7,650 nucleotides of DNA from Deltaproteobacteria bacterium (GTDB taxonomy: Bacteria; Myxococcota_A; Polyangia; Palsa-1104; JAEUJZ01). The notes below the pieces were generated by a model. It made no database searches, was not told the DNA's origin, and was given only the letters and a program-made list of their open reading frames with translations. Positions 1 through 6,223 of the stretch are shown here, one piece after another. The translations under genes and the position numbers were made by a program. Location of the stretch: contig JAGNNG010000073.1 of assembly GCA_017990795.1 (NCBI GenBank), positions 1 to 7,650 on the forward strand. Direction: 5' to 3'. Every line of letters begins with the position of its first letter. Position 1 is the stretch's first letter.

Positions 1-1426
1 ACGCCACGGTCTCCGAGATCAAGAAGTCGGCCTTGCGCTGCAGGTCGATGGCCCCGCGCACCATCAGCTTTTCGCGACAGTTCTGCGCCTTGGCCAGACC
101 CACATAGGTGATTAGCAGCGCCTGGTTCTGCCAGTCGCAGATGCGCTGCAGCGTGTACGGCGTACTGAAGTACAGATATGCCGTCGAGCACATCGCCAGC
201 GCATGAATCGAGTCGATGCCCTCTTCGCCTAGGCGCAGAATGTCTTGCTCACTCAGTCCATCAATCGAAGTCAGCTTCGCCTGCCCATCTGAGGCCACCG
301 GTCCCGGGGTCAGATTGACGACGCTGGCCGCGCGCGCAGTCAGCTGACTCAAGATGCTCTCGCCAATCAGTGCCACGACCATGCCCAGCATCAGAAAGCC
401 CGTCGGGCTCTTCAGCGGCTGCTGATTTAGCACCATCGGATCTTCTAGCTTCTGCTCACTGCCTGAAGCCGCCTGCTGCGCTGGCCCCGGCGTCGGGTGA
501 TGCCACAACAGCGTCGTCAGCAATATCGCAGCCAGCACCGAAGTGACGATGCCTCGCAGGGCAAACGCGAACATACGCGCGCTGGTGTCTCGCATCGAAG
601 CTCGCACCGCGATGCGACCAAAGCTAAGGCAAAACGAGGTCATCGCCGCACTCGCCGCCGCGACGCCCATCATCCGAGTCTGACAGCTGATGCTGGTGCT
701 GTTGTTTAGGATCAGGCTCCAGCCAAACACGGCGCTGGTTGCCAGGCCGTACATACAGGCGTGCTGCATCATCCGCTGCTGGGCCAAAAATGCCCGCTTG
801 GCTTCGATGGTCCAGGTACCGCTGATGGCGTGAAAGACATCCAGCTTCCAGTCGCGCTCGCGCTTGGACCACGGCGCACCGGGCTGCTCTTGCTCGACCT
901 GAAACAGATGTCGGGCGCGAGGCGTCTGCTGCAGCTGCGCAATCAGGGCCGCACCAAACGACAGCAGCAGCGGCGCCGACGCCAAAGCCACCAGCGCCAG
1001 CGCAAAGCCCAGGAAGTCATTGGGAATCGTGTAGGTCGTCTGCATCTCGGCCATGGCGACCGCCATCGAGGGCGCTCCCACCGAGAGCGGCTTGCTAATC
1101 CCCAGGCACGCCGCACGTACCACACTGCCGTCGCCCAGCACCGAGCGCAGGTTGCCAAGCAGCGGCACCCACGACGGCCAGTGCTGCGCGCAGGTCCGAG
1201 GAATGATGATGATGTGGATGGCCAGCAGCAACATGCCAAACCACAGCAGAAACACCATCACGATGCCTATCCAGTCTAAAAACAGGCGCGTCGCATGCTG
1301 CGTGATCGGCACTTTACGCAGCGAGCGGCGCACGCCAGAAGCAGCGACGCGGGGTTGTCCGGAGGAGTCAGCAGGGTCTGCGCTGGTTGGCTCGGGGGGT
1401 CGGGGTGCTACGGAAGGTTGCGACAT
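1..1426 (-). CDS. Multi-spanning membrane protein with HhH-like segment, C-terminus cut by window edge
   Basis: I do not recognise a named family. The frame is open from the ATG at 1426-1424 to the left edge, giving 475 visible residues, and an in-frame TAA lies seven codons upstream, so this ATG is the first possible start in that frame. Residues 1-35 are a Pro/Ala/Ser-rich tail. Hydrophobic segments are at about 52-77 (very hydrophobic, ending LLLAIHIIIIP), 137-163, 225-241, 251-270, 293-308 and 343-359, so I expect about six membrane spans. A charged loop (170-222) lies between spans 2 and 3. After the last span, residues 384-411 (LTSIDGLSEQDILRLGEEGI) look like a helix-hairpin-helix pair, followed by a polar helical stretch (STPYTLQRICDWQNQALL) and further helix to the edge. 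The cytosolic side and function are inferred only. No Shine-Dalgarno is visible; a short inverted repeat abuts the start. It is the third gene of a leftward group, 148 bp from the lipoprotein gene, so co-transcription is uncertain. Coding is well supported; function is unknown. Confidence 0.85.
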   Translation of the reverse strand, partial: MSQPSVAPRPPEPTSADPADSSGQPRVAASGVRRSLRKVPITQHATRLFLDWIGIVMVFLLWFGMLLLAIHIIIIPRTCAQHWPSWVPLLGNLRSVLGDGSVVRAACLGISKPLSVGAPSMAVAMAEMQTTYTIPNDFLGFALALVALASAPLLLSFGAALIAQLQQTPRARHLFQVEQEQPGAPWSKRERDWKLDVFHAISGTWTIEAKRAFLAQQRMMQHACMYGLATSAVFGWSLILNNSTSISCQTRMMGVAAASAAMTSFCLSFGRIAVRASMRDTSARMFAFALRGIVTSVLAAILLTTLLWHHPTPGPAQQAASGSEQKLEDPMVLNQQPLKSPTGFLMLGMVVALIGESILSQLTARAASVVNLTPGPVASDGQAKLTSIDGLSEQDILRLGEEGIDSIHALAMCSTAYLYFSTPYTLQRICDWQNQALLITYVGLAKAQNCREKLMVRGAIDLQRKADFLISETVA

Positions 1427-1427
1427 G

Positions 1428-1442
1428 ATGGCTCTTAGCCAT
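1428..1442. repeat. Perfect 6-bp inverted repeat abutting the membrane-protein start codon
   Basis: ATGGCT-CTT-AGCCAT is a perfect inverted repeat with 6-bp arms and a 3-bp centre. On the minus strand it ends one base before the ATG at 1426, exactly where a Shine-Dalgarno would sit, and no such site is visible. It overlaps a weak -10-like GTTAAT (1446-1441, minus). It could be an operator half-site pair or a small RNA hairpin over the start. Arms this short do arise by chance. Confidence 0.4.
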
Positions 1443-1574
1443 TAACGTACCGCGCCTACCACCCTCGCTGAAAGCCTCATCTGACCCGCACCTTGCATGC
1501 GCAGAAACGCCCACATCAGACGGCCCCCCGCGACGGCGCTGCCAGTTTTCGCGGTGATCGCAGACTTTTGGAGG

Positions 1575-2348
1575 CTATGGACCGATGCTGGCAGGACCGG
1601 TGCGAAGCGGAAAGCTGAAGTAGCCGCTTAGCTGACCTGCGACATCGGGGCTAAGCGCCACGGTCTGGCCTTCCTCGCGGCGGGCGCGTAGGTCTTCGAC
1701 CGTGACTGCAAACTCTCCGGCAATTTCGTCGCCCAGCTTGTTGCCAAGCTTCGAGAAGTAGACGTAGCCACGCAGCTGCGGCGCCGAGATCGGGTACTTG
1801 CAAGTCGTATACAAGTTCAGCGCCGCCCGCACCGAGTCCTGCGGGTCACCCGGCAGCGGCACGCTGGCCTGATCCACCGGCGGCGGCACAATTGGCATTC
1901 CTCGCTCGCCACGCGCCATCGCTGCGGCCTGAAGCTGCGGCAGCCGATCCAGATCGTAAATTAGCAGCTCCAGACCGTCGCTAATCTCGACCCGTCGCGA
2001 GGAGTTCTGCAGGCGAATCCGCATCCGGTCATAGCCGCGCAGGTCCACAAGCCGCCCCCAGCGCACGGACTGCTCGATTTCAGCCGAGAAAAAGGACGGG
2101 TTCATCTGGTAGCTGGGCAGCGGCGAGGGTACTGCCTCTTCGCTGCGCATCGTCGGGTCCAGAGGCTTGCAGCCACGCACGAACAGCGAGCCCTCCACCT
2201 GCCCCGTGCCCTCGCCCTCACAGCCCGTCAGCAGCACCGTCGCCAGTGTTAGCACCGCGCCCGCACTCCCGGCCAAGCGAAGAGAAGACCAGCGCCCGCG
2301 ATTCAGTCCACTGACGGTGTACAGAGGCAGCGTCGACTTCATACTCAC
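1575..2348 (-). CDS. Predicted outer-membrane lipoprotein, function unknown
   Basis: A 257-residue protein if the GTG at 2348 is used, or 255 if the ATG at 2342 is used. I prefer the ATG because a -10-like GATAAA lies 8 bp before it and there is no Shine-Dalgarno for either start. Numbered from the GTG, a basic n-region (Arg18, Arg20, Arg24) precedes a hydrophobic core at 25-40 and the lipobox LLTGC, with Cys43 as the expected lipidated residue. Residue +2 is Glu, not Asp, which by the E. coli sorting rule points to the outer membrane. The n-region is long for a type II signal, but no Met lies between it and the core. The mature part has no recognised domain. It contains a Gly/Arg-rich stretch around 97-112 (RWGRLVDLRGYDRMRIRL), two further cysteines (60 and 183) that could pair, and an alternating beta-like C-terminus (GQLSGYFSFPLRTGP). 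It follows the hydrolase gene by 37 bp on the same strand, suggesting an operon. The lipoprotein call is firm; no function can be given. Confidence 0.85.
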   Translation of the reverse strand: MSMKSTLPLYTVSGLNRGRWSSLRLAGSAGAVLTLATVLLTGCEGEGTGQVEGSLFVRGCKPLDPTMRSEEAVPSPLPSYQMNPSFFSAEIEQSVRWGRLVDLRGYDRMRIRLQNSSRRVEISDGLELLIYDLDRLPQLQAAAMARGERGMPIVPPPVDQASVPLPGDPQDSVRAALNLYTTCKYPISAPQLRGYVYFSKLGNKLGDEIAGEFAVTVEDLRARREEGQTVALSPDVAGQLSGYFSFPLRTGPASIGP

Positions 2349-2350
2349 AC

Positions 2351-2356
2351 TTTATC
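2351..2356 (-). promoter_or_regulatory. Candidate -10 box 8 bp before the lipoprotein ATG
   Basis: GATAAA on the minus strand matches TATAAT at four of six positions and ends 8 bp before the ATG at 2342, so a transcript would begin at or next to the start codon. No convincing -35 was found. The spacing equals that seen before the hydrolase gene, which is the main reason to record it. Confidence 0.25.
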
Positions 2357-2385
2357 AGGCTTGCGCCCGAGCTTGGGGCTTTGGT

Positions 2386-2994
2386 TCAGCGAATGAGGGC
2401 TGAGACGGCCTTAAACTCTGGCGTGCCGGCGCGACGCAGCAGGTCAAACAAGACCGTCTCGGTGGCGGTAATGACGGCACCTGCGCGCTCGGCCAGCGCC
2501 AGCCCCACCCGCCGATTTTCGGGATCGCGTGAGCACACCGCATCTTGCGGGACGTGGACCGCAAAGCCGACGTGGCACAGGTCGCGCACCGTCTGATAAA
2601 CGCAGATATGTGTCTCCATCCCAAAGACCACAAGCTGCGAGCGACCCGCGGCCTGATGCGTCAGCAGCGCCTGTGCAATCGGCGCGCATGCCCAGGCTGA
2701 AAACTCCAGCTTTTCCAAGCACTGTGAGCCTTCCGGCAGCACCGCGCGCAGCTCGGGCAGCGTCGCACCCAGGCCTTTGCGGTACTGCTCTGTGACCAGC
2801 ACGGGCACGCTTAACAGCTGCGCGCCCCGCAGCAGCGCCGTCGCATTTTTGGTCAGCCGCGCCATCGCATCTGCGGGCATGGCGGGTGCCAAGCGTTCCT
2901 GGACGTCGACGCACAGGATCAGAACTTTGGCGGGGTCTAGCTGCAGCTCGGGAGGCTGCGCAGAAGACTGAAGCAAGCGGTCCGAAGGATTCAT
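2386..2994 (-). CDS. Isochorismatase-like cysteine hydrolase (ISOC1/ISOC2 type)
   Basis: A 202-residue cytosolic hydrolase of the isochorismatase-like superfamily. All three expected catalytic residues can be placed: Asp30 in LILCVDVQERL, Lys95 in EKLEFSAW, and the nucleophile Cys131 in VVFGMETHICVYQT. The Gly-Met-Glu-Thr stretch before the Cys is where the family has its cis-peptide turn. TEQYRKGLGATLPEL (68-82) and the C-terminal VHVPQDAVCSRDPENRRVGL and TPEFKAV regions resemble the ISOC1/ISOC2 branch rather than nicotinamidase, RutB or true isochorismatase. One change is visible: that branch usually has YPKGLG, here YRKGLG (Arg72). Substrates of this branch are poorly known, so none is assigned. 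The frame is open back to 3177, giving 263 residues, but the extra 61 residues are Arg/Pro-rich, unlike the family and would fill the divergent promoter region. The ATG at 2994 leaves a normal 20-odd residue lead before the first strand. No Shine-Dalgarno is visible. It is the first gene of the leftward group and lies back to back with the aminotransferase operon. Confidence 0.92.
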   Translation of the reverse strand: MNPSDRLLQSSAQPPELQLDPAKVLILCVDVQERLAPAMPADAMARLTKNATALLRGAQLLSVPVLVTEQYRKGLGATLPELRAVLPEGSQCLEKLEFSAWACAPIAQALLTHQAAGRSQLVVFGMETHICVYQTVRDLCHVGFAVHVPQDAVCSRDPENRRVGLALAERAGAVITATETVLFDLLRRAGTPEFKAVSALIR

Positions 2995-3002
2995 AGCTGC
3001 CG

Positions 3003-3008
3003 ATAGTA
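3003..3008 (-). promoter_or_regulatory. Candidate -10 box 8 bp before the hydrolase ATG
   Basis: TACTAT on the minus strand matches TATAAT at four of six positions and lies 8 bp before the ATG at 2994. A start of transcription six or seven bases downstream would give a leaderless or near-leaderless mRNA, in keeping with the missing Shine-Dalgarno. The -35 region at the usual spacing (CTCAAA) is weak, so this is only a candidate. Confidence 0.3.
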
Positions 3009-3210
3009 GCTGAAGTGGCTGCAGGTTTGAGCGAAGGAACCGCGCGGTACACCAGCGAGGTCGCAGGCGACAGCGCGCACCTGCAGGCAGGAATGGACCA
3101 TCGCGGTCCGGCTGCTTAGAAATGGGCTCTCGCTGCGCTTGCTTGGCTCGCGGCGTCCTTGCTACTGTCCGCGACATGCGGTGCCAATCTGCTCAAAAAG
3201 CCGACCGACT

Positions 3211-3249
3211 CAACGACTCTGGTCAACAGCTCTGGTCAACAACTCTGGC
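3211..3249. repeat. Three tandem 13-bp repeats upstream of the aminotransferase
   Basis: Three units lie end to end: CAACGACTCTGGT (3211-3223), CAACAGCTCTGGT (3224-3236) and CAACAACTCTGGC (3237-3249). They differ only at positions 5, 6 and 13, so the consensus is CAAC, two purines, CTCTGG, then a pyrimidine. The array ends 10 bp before the Shine-Dalgarno at 3260. A 13-bp unit is not a multiple of three, so it is not a coding repeat. It may bind a regulator or act in the mRNA leader; it may also be a simple slippage product. Confidence 0.85.
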
Positions 3250-3259
3250 TCCGCCTCAT

Positions 3260-3264
3260 AGGAG
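3260..3264 (+). promoter_or_regulatory. Shine-Dalgarno of the aminotransferase
   Basis: AGGAG lies 6 bases before the ATG at 3271. It is a strong, well-placed site that fixes the start. Confidence 0.8.
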
Positions 3265-3270
3265 CCCGTA

Positions 3271-4659
3271 ATGAGTAACCAGCCATCGACGACCCCAGGA
3301 GCTTCGGCTAGTACGCGCATCGGCAGCGACGGTAAAAAGCACCTGCAAGTGCTGACCAACATGGACAGCGCCACCGTTCGCCAGCAGCACCGCGAATACC
3401 TGATGCCCGCCACGTTCCACTACTATCCCGAGGCGCTGGTGATGCGCAAAGCCAGCGGGATGTACATCGAGGACGCCGACGGGCAGCGCTACCTGGACTT
3501 TTTCGGCGGCATCCTCACGGTCAGCCTCGGTCACTGTCATCCCGAAGTGGTCGAAGCCGTGCGCGAGCAGCTTGGCATCCTGGGCCACACCTCGACGCTG
3601 TATCAGAACGAGTGGATTGTGCGCCTGGCCAAGGAAATTGCCGACCGCACCCCCGGCAGCCTCAACCAGTCCTACTTCACCAACTCCGGCACCGAGGCGG
3701 ATGAGATGGCGATCCTGCTCGCCAAGATCCACACCGGACGCCAAGAGATCATCGCGCTGCGCCACAGCTACTCGGGCCGCGGCATGTACGCCGTGTCGGC
3801 GATGGGCCATGCCAGCTGGCGACCCATTGCGCCGGTGATGCCCGGCATCAGCCTGATGCCCGCGCCGTACTGCTACCGCTGTCCCTTCGGCCTGACCTAC
3901 CCCAGCTGCGAGCTACGCTGCGCCGACGACATGAAAGAAGTCATCGCCACCACCACCACCGGCGCACCGGCAGCGTTTATCGCCGAGCCGATCCTGGGCG
4001 TGGGCGGCTTTATCACCCCGCCGAAGGAGTACTTCAAAAAGGTCCTAGAGCCCGTGAAGAAGGCTGGCGGCCTGTTTATCTGCGACGAAGTGCAGACCGG
4101 CTGGGGCCGAACCGGCGACTACTGGTGCGGCATCGAGCACTGGGGCGTGCAGCCCGACATCATCACGTTCGCCAAAGGCGTCGCCTCCGGAATGCCGATG
4201 GGCGTGACGACGACGACCAAGGAAATTGCAGCGTCGTTTAAGGGCCTGACGCTGGCCACTTACGGCGGCAATCCGATTAGCTCCGTCGGTGCGCTGGCGA
4301 CGCTGCACGTCATGCAGCGCGAGAACATCCCGGCACGCGCCACCCGTCTGGGCAAAAAGCTGCGCACGGGCCTGGAAGCGCTGCAGGACAAGCACCCGCT
4401 GATCGGCGACGTCCGCGGCATGGGCCTCATGCAAGCCATCGAGCTTGTCGAGGACCGCAAGTCCAAAGAGCCCGCCGCCAAGCGCGCCAACCTGCTGATT
4501 GAGGTGCTGCGCAAAGACCAGCTGCTCATCGGCAAAGGAGGTCTGTACGGCAACACGCTCCGCATCGCCCCGCCGATGCTGGTCGAGGAGTCGCAGATCG
4601 ACGAAGCGCTGCACAAGCTCGACGGCGCACTTGATACCGTTGCCAAAGCCGCAGTCTAG
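3271..4659 (+). CDS. Class III PLP aminotransferase, AGXT2/pyrimidine-catabolism type
   Basis: A 462-residue cytosolic fold-type I aminotransferase, full length for the class. Landmarks in order: YLDFFGGILTVSLGHCHPEV (74-93), the phosphate-binding NSGTEADE (138-145), HSYSGRG (165-171) where many relatives have Tyr-His-Gly, IAEPILGVGG (237-246), CDEVQTGWGRTG (271-282) with Asp272 to hold the PLP ring nitrogen, AKGVASGMPMG (301-311) with Lys302 as the Schiff-base lysine, YGGNP (331-335) and GDVRGMGLM (379-387). The closest family I recognise is AGXT2 (alanine-glyoxylate / 3-aminoisobutyrate-pyruvate transaminase) and bacterial relatives that transaminate beta-alanine or 3-aminoisobutyrate at the end of reductive pyrimidine breakdown. 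A family-typical insert, PYCYRCPFGLTYPSC with a following CADD, carries four cysteines (201, 204, 213, 217). The start is fixed by a good Shine-Dalgarno. The permease gene follows after 30 bp, so a beta-amino acid or nucleobase-linked role is likely, but the exact amino donor and acceptor are inferred. Confidence 0.93.
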   Translation: MSNQPSTTPGASASTRIGSDGKKHLQVLTNMDSATVRQQHREYLMPATFHYYPEALVMRKASGMYIEDADGQRYLDFFGGILTVSLGHCHPEVVEAVREQLGILGHTSTLYQNEWIVRLAKEIADRTPGSLNQSYFTNSGTEADEMAILLAKIHTGRQEIIALRHSYSGRGMYAVSAMGHASWRPIAPVMPGISLMPAPYCYRCPFGLTYPSCELRCADDMKEVIATTTTGAPAAFIAEPILGVGGFITPPKEYFKKVLEPVKKAGGLFICDEVQTGWGRTGDYWCGIEHWGVQPDIITFAKGVASGMPMGVTTTTKEIAASFKGLTLATYGGNPISSVGALATLHVMQRENIPARATRLGKKLRTGLEALQDKHPLIGDVRGMGLMQAIELVEDRKSKEPAAKRANLLIEVLRKDQLLIGKGGLYGNTLRIAPPMLVEESQIDEALHKLDGALDTVAKAAV

Positions 4660-4678
4660 CCCGCCCCTCTTTGTGACA

Positions 4679-4683
4679 CGGAG
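4679..4683 (+). promoter_or_regulatory. Shine-Dalgarno of the permease
   Basis: CGGAG lies 6 bases before the ATG at 4690, inside the 30-bp gap after the aminotransferase stop. There is no terminator in that gap, which supports one transcript for both genes. Confidence 0.7.
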
Positions 4684-4689
4684 CCGCTG

Positions 4690-6147
4690 ATGGCCGAGAT
4701 CCACCACCCCGACGGCCGCATCGAGCTAGATGAAGCCGACCTGCGCACCATCGCAGACAGCCCGCTATACAACCCAGACCTTGCGCCGGTGCCAATGGCG
4801 CAGCGGAACTGGACTACGTACAACTTTGCGGCGCTGTGGATCTCGATGGCGCACTGCATTCCCACGTACATGCTGGCCTCGGGCCTCATCGAGAGCGGCA
4901 TGTCGTGGTGGCAGGCGCTGTTTACGATTCTGGCCGGTAACTGCATCGTCCTTTTGCCCATCCTGCTCAACAGTCATCCCGGAACCCGCTACGGCGTGCC
5001 GTTCCCGGTGCTGCTGCGCGCAAGCTACGGCAGCTACGGAGCCAACCTGCCGGCGCTGATGCGGGCACTGGTCGCCTGCGGCTGGTTTGGCATCAACGCC
5101 TGGATCGGCGGCGCCGTCCTAAACACGTTCTTTACCGCCTGTTACGCTGGCTGGCCCACCGCGCTGGGAGCCGCTGCCATCGGCGGCTATCTACCGTCGC
5201 AGTGGCTGAGCTTCCTTCTGTTTTGGGGCCTAAACATCCTGGTCATCTATCGCGGCATGGACCTGGTGCGGAAGCTGGAAAACTTTGCCGCGCCGTTTGT
5301 GCTGGTGATGGCGGGCGTGCTGCTGGCGTGGGCGGTGTCACGCGCGCATGGCCTGGGCCCCATCATCGACCAGCCGAGCAAGCTGTCCCCGACGCAGTTT
5401 TGGGCCAAGTTCCCGCTGGCGCTGACCGGCATGGTCGGCTTCTGGGCCACGCTGTCGCTGAACATGCCCGACTTTACGCGCTACGGTCGCAGCCAGCGCG
5501 AGCAGATGATCGGCCAAGCCATCGCATTACCAACGACGATGCTCGGCTTTTCGGCGATGGCGGTGATCATTACCTCGGCCACCACCGTCATCTTTGGCCA
5601 CGTCATCTGGAAGCCAGAGGTCCTAATCGGCGAGCTCAAAGAGCCACTGTGGGTCGGTCTGGCCGCGCTGACGCTGGTGATTGCCACGCTCGCCGTCAAC
5701 ATTGCCGCCAACGTCGTCTCGCCCGCCAACGACTTTGCCAACGTCTGGCCCAAGCACATCAACTTCCGTCGCGGCGCGCTAATCACCGGCGTCCTTGGCA
5801 TCCTGTTTATGCCCTGGAAGCTGACCGAGGACGCGCACTCCTACATCGTCAACTGGCTGGTGCTGTACTCGGGCGGCCTGGGCTCGGTGGCGGCGGTGAT
5901 GGTGGTGGACTACTGGCTGATTCGCAAGCGACAGCTGCGGCTGCTGGACCTGTACTTGCCGCTGGGCGCCTACGGCTACCGTCGAGGCTGGAACCCTGCC
6001 GCCGTCATCGCCACGCTGCTCGGCTGCGGTCTGGCCTGGGGCGGTCTGGTGGTGCCACTTCTGCGACCCATGTTTGACTACGCCTGGTTTATCGGCTTTG
6101 CCGTCGCCGGTACGACTTATTACGCACTGATGAAGCGCCCTAACTAA
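4690..6147 (+). CDS. NCS1-family nucleobase/hydantoin/allantoin-type cation symporter
   Basis: A 485-residue inner-membrane transporter of the nucleobase:cation symporter-1 family (LeuT fold, expected 12 spans, normal length). The N-terminus carries the family opening NPDLAPVPMAQRNWTTYN (28-45), then NFAALWISMAHCIPTYMLAS (45-64) as span 1. NSHPGTRYGVPFPVLLRASYG (94-114) is the family loop and ACGWFGINAWIGG (129-141) is span 3. GFWATLSLNMPDFTRYGR (250-267) is span 6, ANVVSPANDFANV (340-352) is span 8, and GYRRGWNPAAVIA (429-441) lies near the end. By alignment to the hydantoin permease Mhp1, Trp132 and Trp252 match the two substrate-sandwiching tryptophans (Trp117 and Trp220), while Mhp1 Gln121 is replaced by Asn136. 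Closely related members carry hydantoins, allantoin, uracil or other nucleobases with Na+ or H+; I cannot choose among them. Its place just after an AGXT2-type transaminase suggests import of a pyrimidine, hydantoin or related nitrogen source whose breakdown yields a beta-amino acid. Confidence 0.93.
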   Translation: MAEIHHPDGRIELDEADLRTIADSPLYNPDLAPVPMAQRNWTTYNFAALWISMAHCIPTYMLASGLIESGMSWWQALFTILAGNCIVLLPILLNSHPGTRYGVPFPVLLRASYGSYGANLPALMRALVACGWFGINAWIGGAVLNTFFTACYAGWPTALGAAAIGGYLPSQWLSFLLFWGLNILVIYRGMDLVRKLENFAAPFVLVMAGVLLAWAVSRAHGLGPIIDQPSKLSPTQFWAKFPLALTGMVGFWATLSLNMPDFTRYGRSQREQMIGQAIALPTTMLGFSAMAVIITSATTVIFGHVIWKPEVLIGELKEPLWVGLAALTLVIATLAVNIAANVVSPANDFANVWPKHINFRRGALITGVLGILFMPWKLTEDAHSYIVNWLVLYSGGLGSVAAVMVVDYWLIRKRQLRLLDLYLPLGAYGYRRGWNPAAVIATLLGCGLAWGGLVVPLLRPMFDYAWFIGFAVAGTTYYALMKRPN

Positions 6148-6210
6148 TCACAAGTCTCACATCCTTACCGACCCGCGCTGCGGCATCCCGCCCCGGCACA
6201 AAGTTGAGCA

Positions 6211-6215
6211 GAGAG
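6211..6215 (+). promoter_or_regulatory. Probable Shine-Dalgarno of the DUF349 gene
   Basis: GAGAG lies 8 bases before the ATG at 6224. It is moderate in strength. The 76-bp gap after the permease stop shows no hairpin-plus-T-run terminator, so read-through from the operon is possible. Confidence 0.5.
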
Positions 6216-6223
6216 CAAAACCG

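Larger units (their letters stand above)
2995..3270. promoter_or_regulatory. Divergent intergenic region between the hydrolase and aminotransferase operons
   Basis: These 276 bp separate two genes transcribed away from each other and must carry both promoters. Small perfect inverted repeats are visible: GTCGC-AG-GCGAC at 3060-3071, the palindrome CCTGCAGG at 3080-3087 and GGACC-ATCGC-GGTCC at 3095-3109. Each is short enough to be chance in GC-rich DNA. Three 13-bp tandem repeats lie at 3211-3249. A rightward promoter is not clear; TTGCTT followed after 18 bp by TACTGT, around 3139-3168, is the best weak pair. The hydrolase frame stays open through much of the region, but the translation looks non-coding. 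No regulator gene is present in the window. Confidence 0.6.

Noticed and set aside
497..1445. Plus-strand open frames at 497-709, 761-1279 and 1053-1445
   Set aside because: They lie opposite the membrane-protein gene; translations are rich in Arg, His and Gln with no domain, whereas the minus-strand frame has clear membrane spans.
2410..2423. AACTCTGGC inside the hydrolase gene, matching the third 13-bp repeat unit
   Set aside because: Only nine bases match and it lies in coding sequence; chance is the simplest explanation.
2995..3177. N-terminal extension of the hydrolase reading frame to a start at 3177
   Set aside because: The extra 61 residues are Arg/Pro-rich and unlike the family, and would cover the divergent promoter region; the ATG at 2994 gives the expected N-terminus.
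3256..4707. Long antisense open frames over the aminotransferase (3256-3810 and 4045-4707)
   Set aside because: They lie opposite an unambiguous, motif-rich gene and arise from GC-biased codon use; no ribosome site or family motif.
5202..6077. 291-residue open frame overlapping the permease on the same strand
   Set aside because: Its translation is low-complexity and Arg/Gly/Ala-rich with no motif; it is the third-position-GC shadow of a clear NCS1 gene.
6148..6223. Possible terminator between the permease and DUF349 genes
   Set aside because: No stable stem followed by a T-run is visible on either strand.
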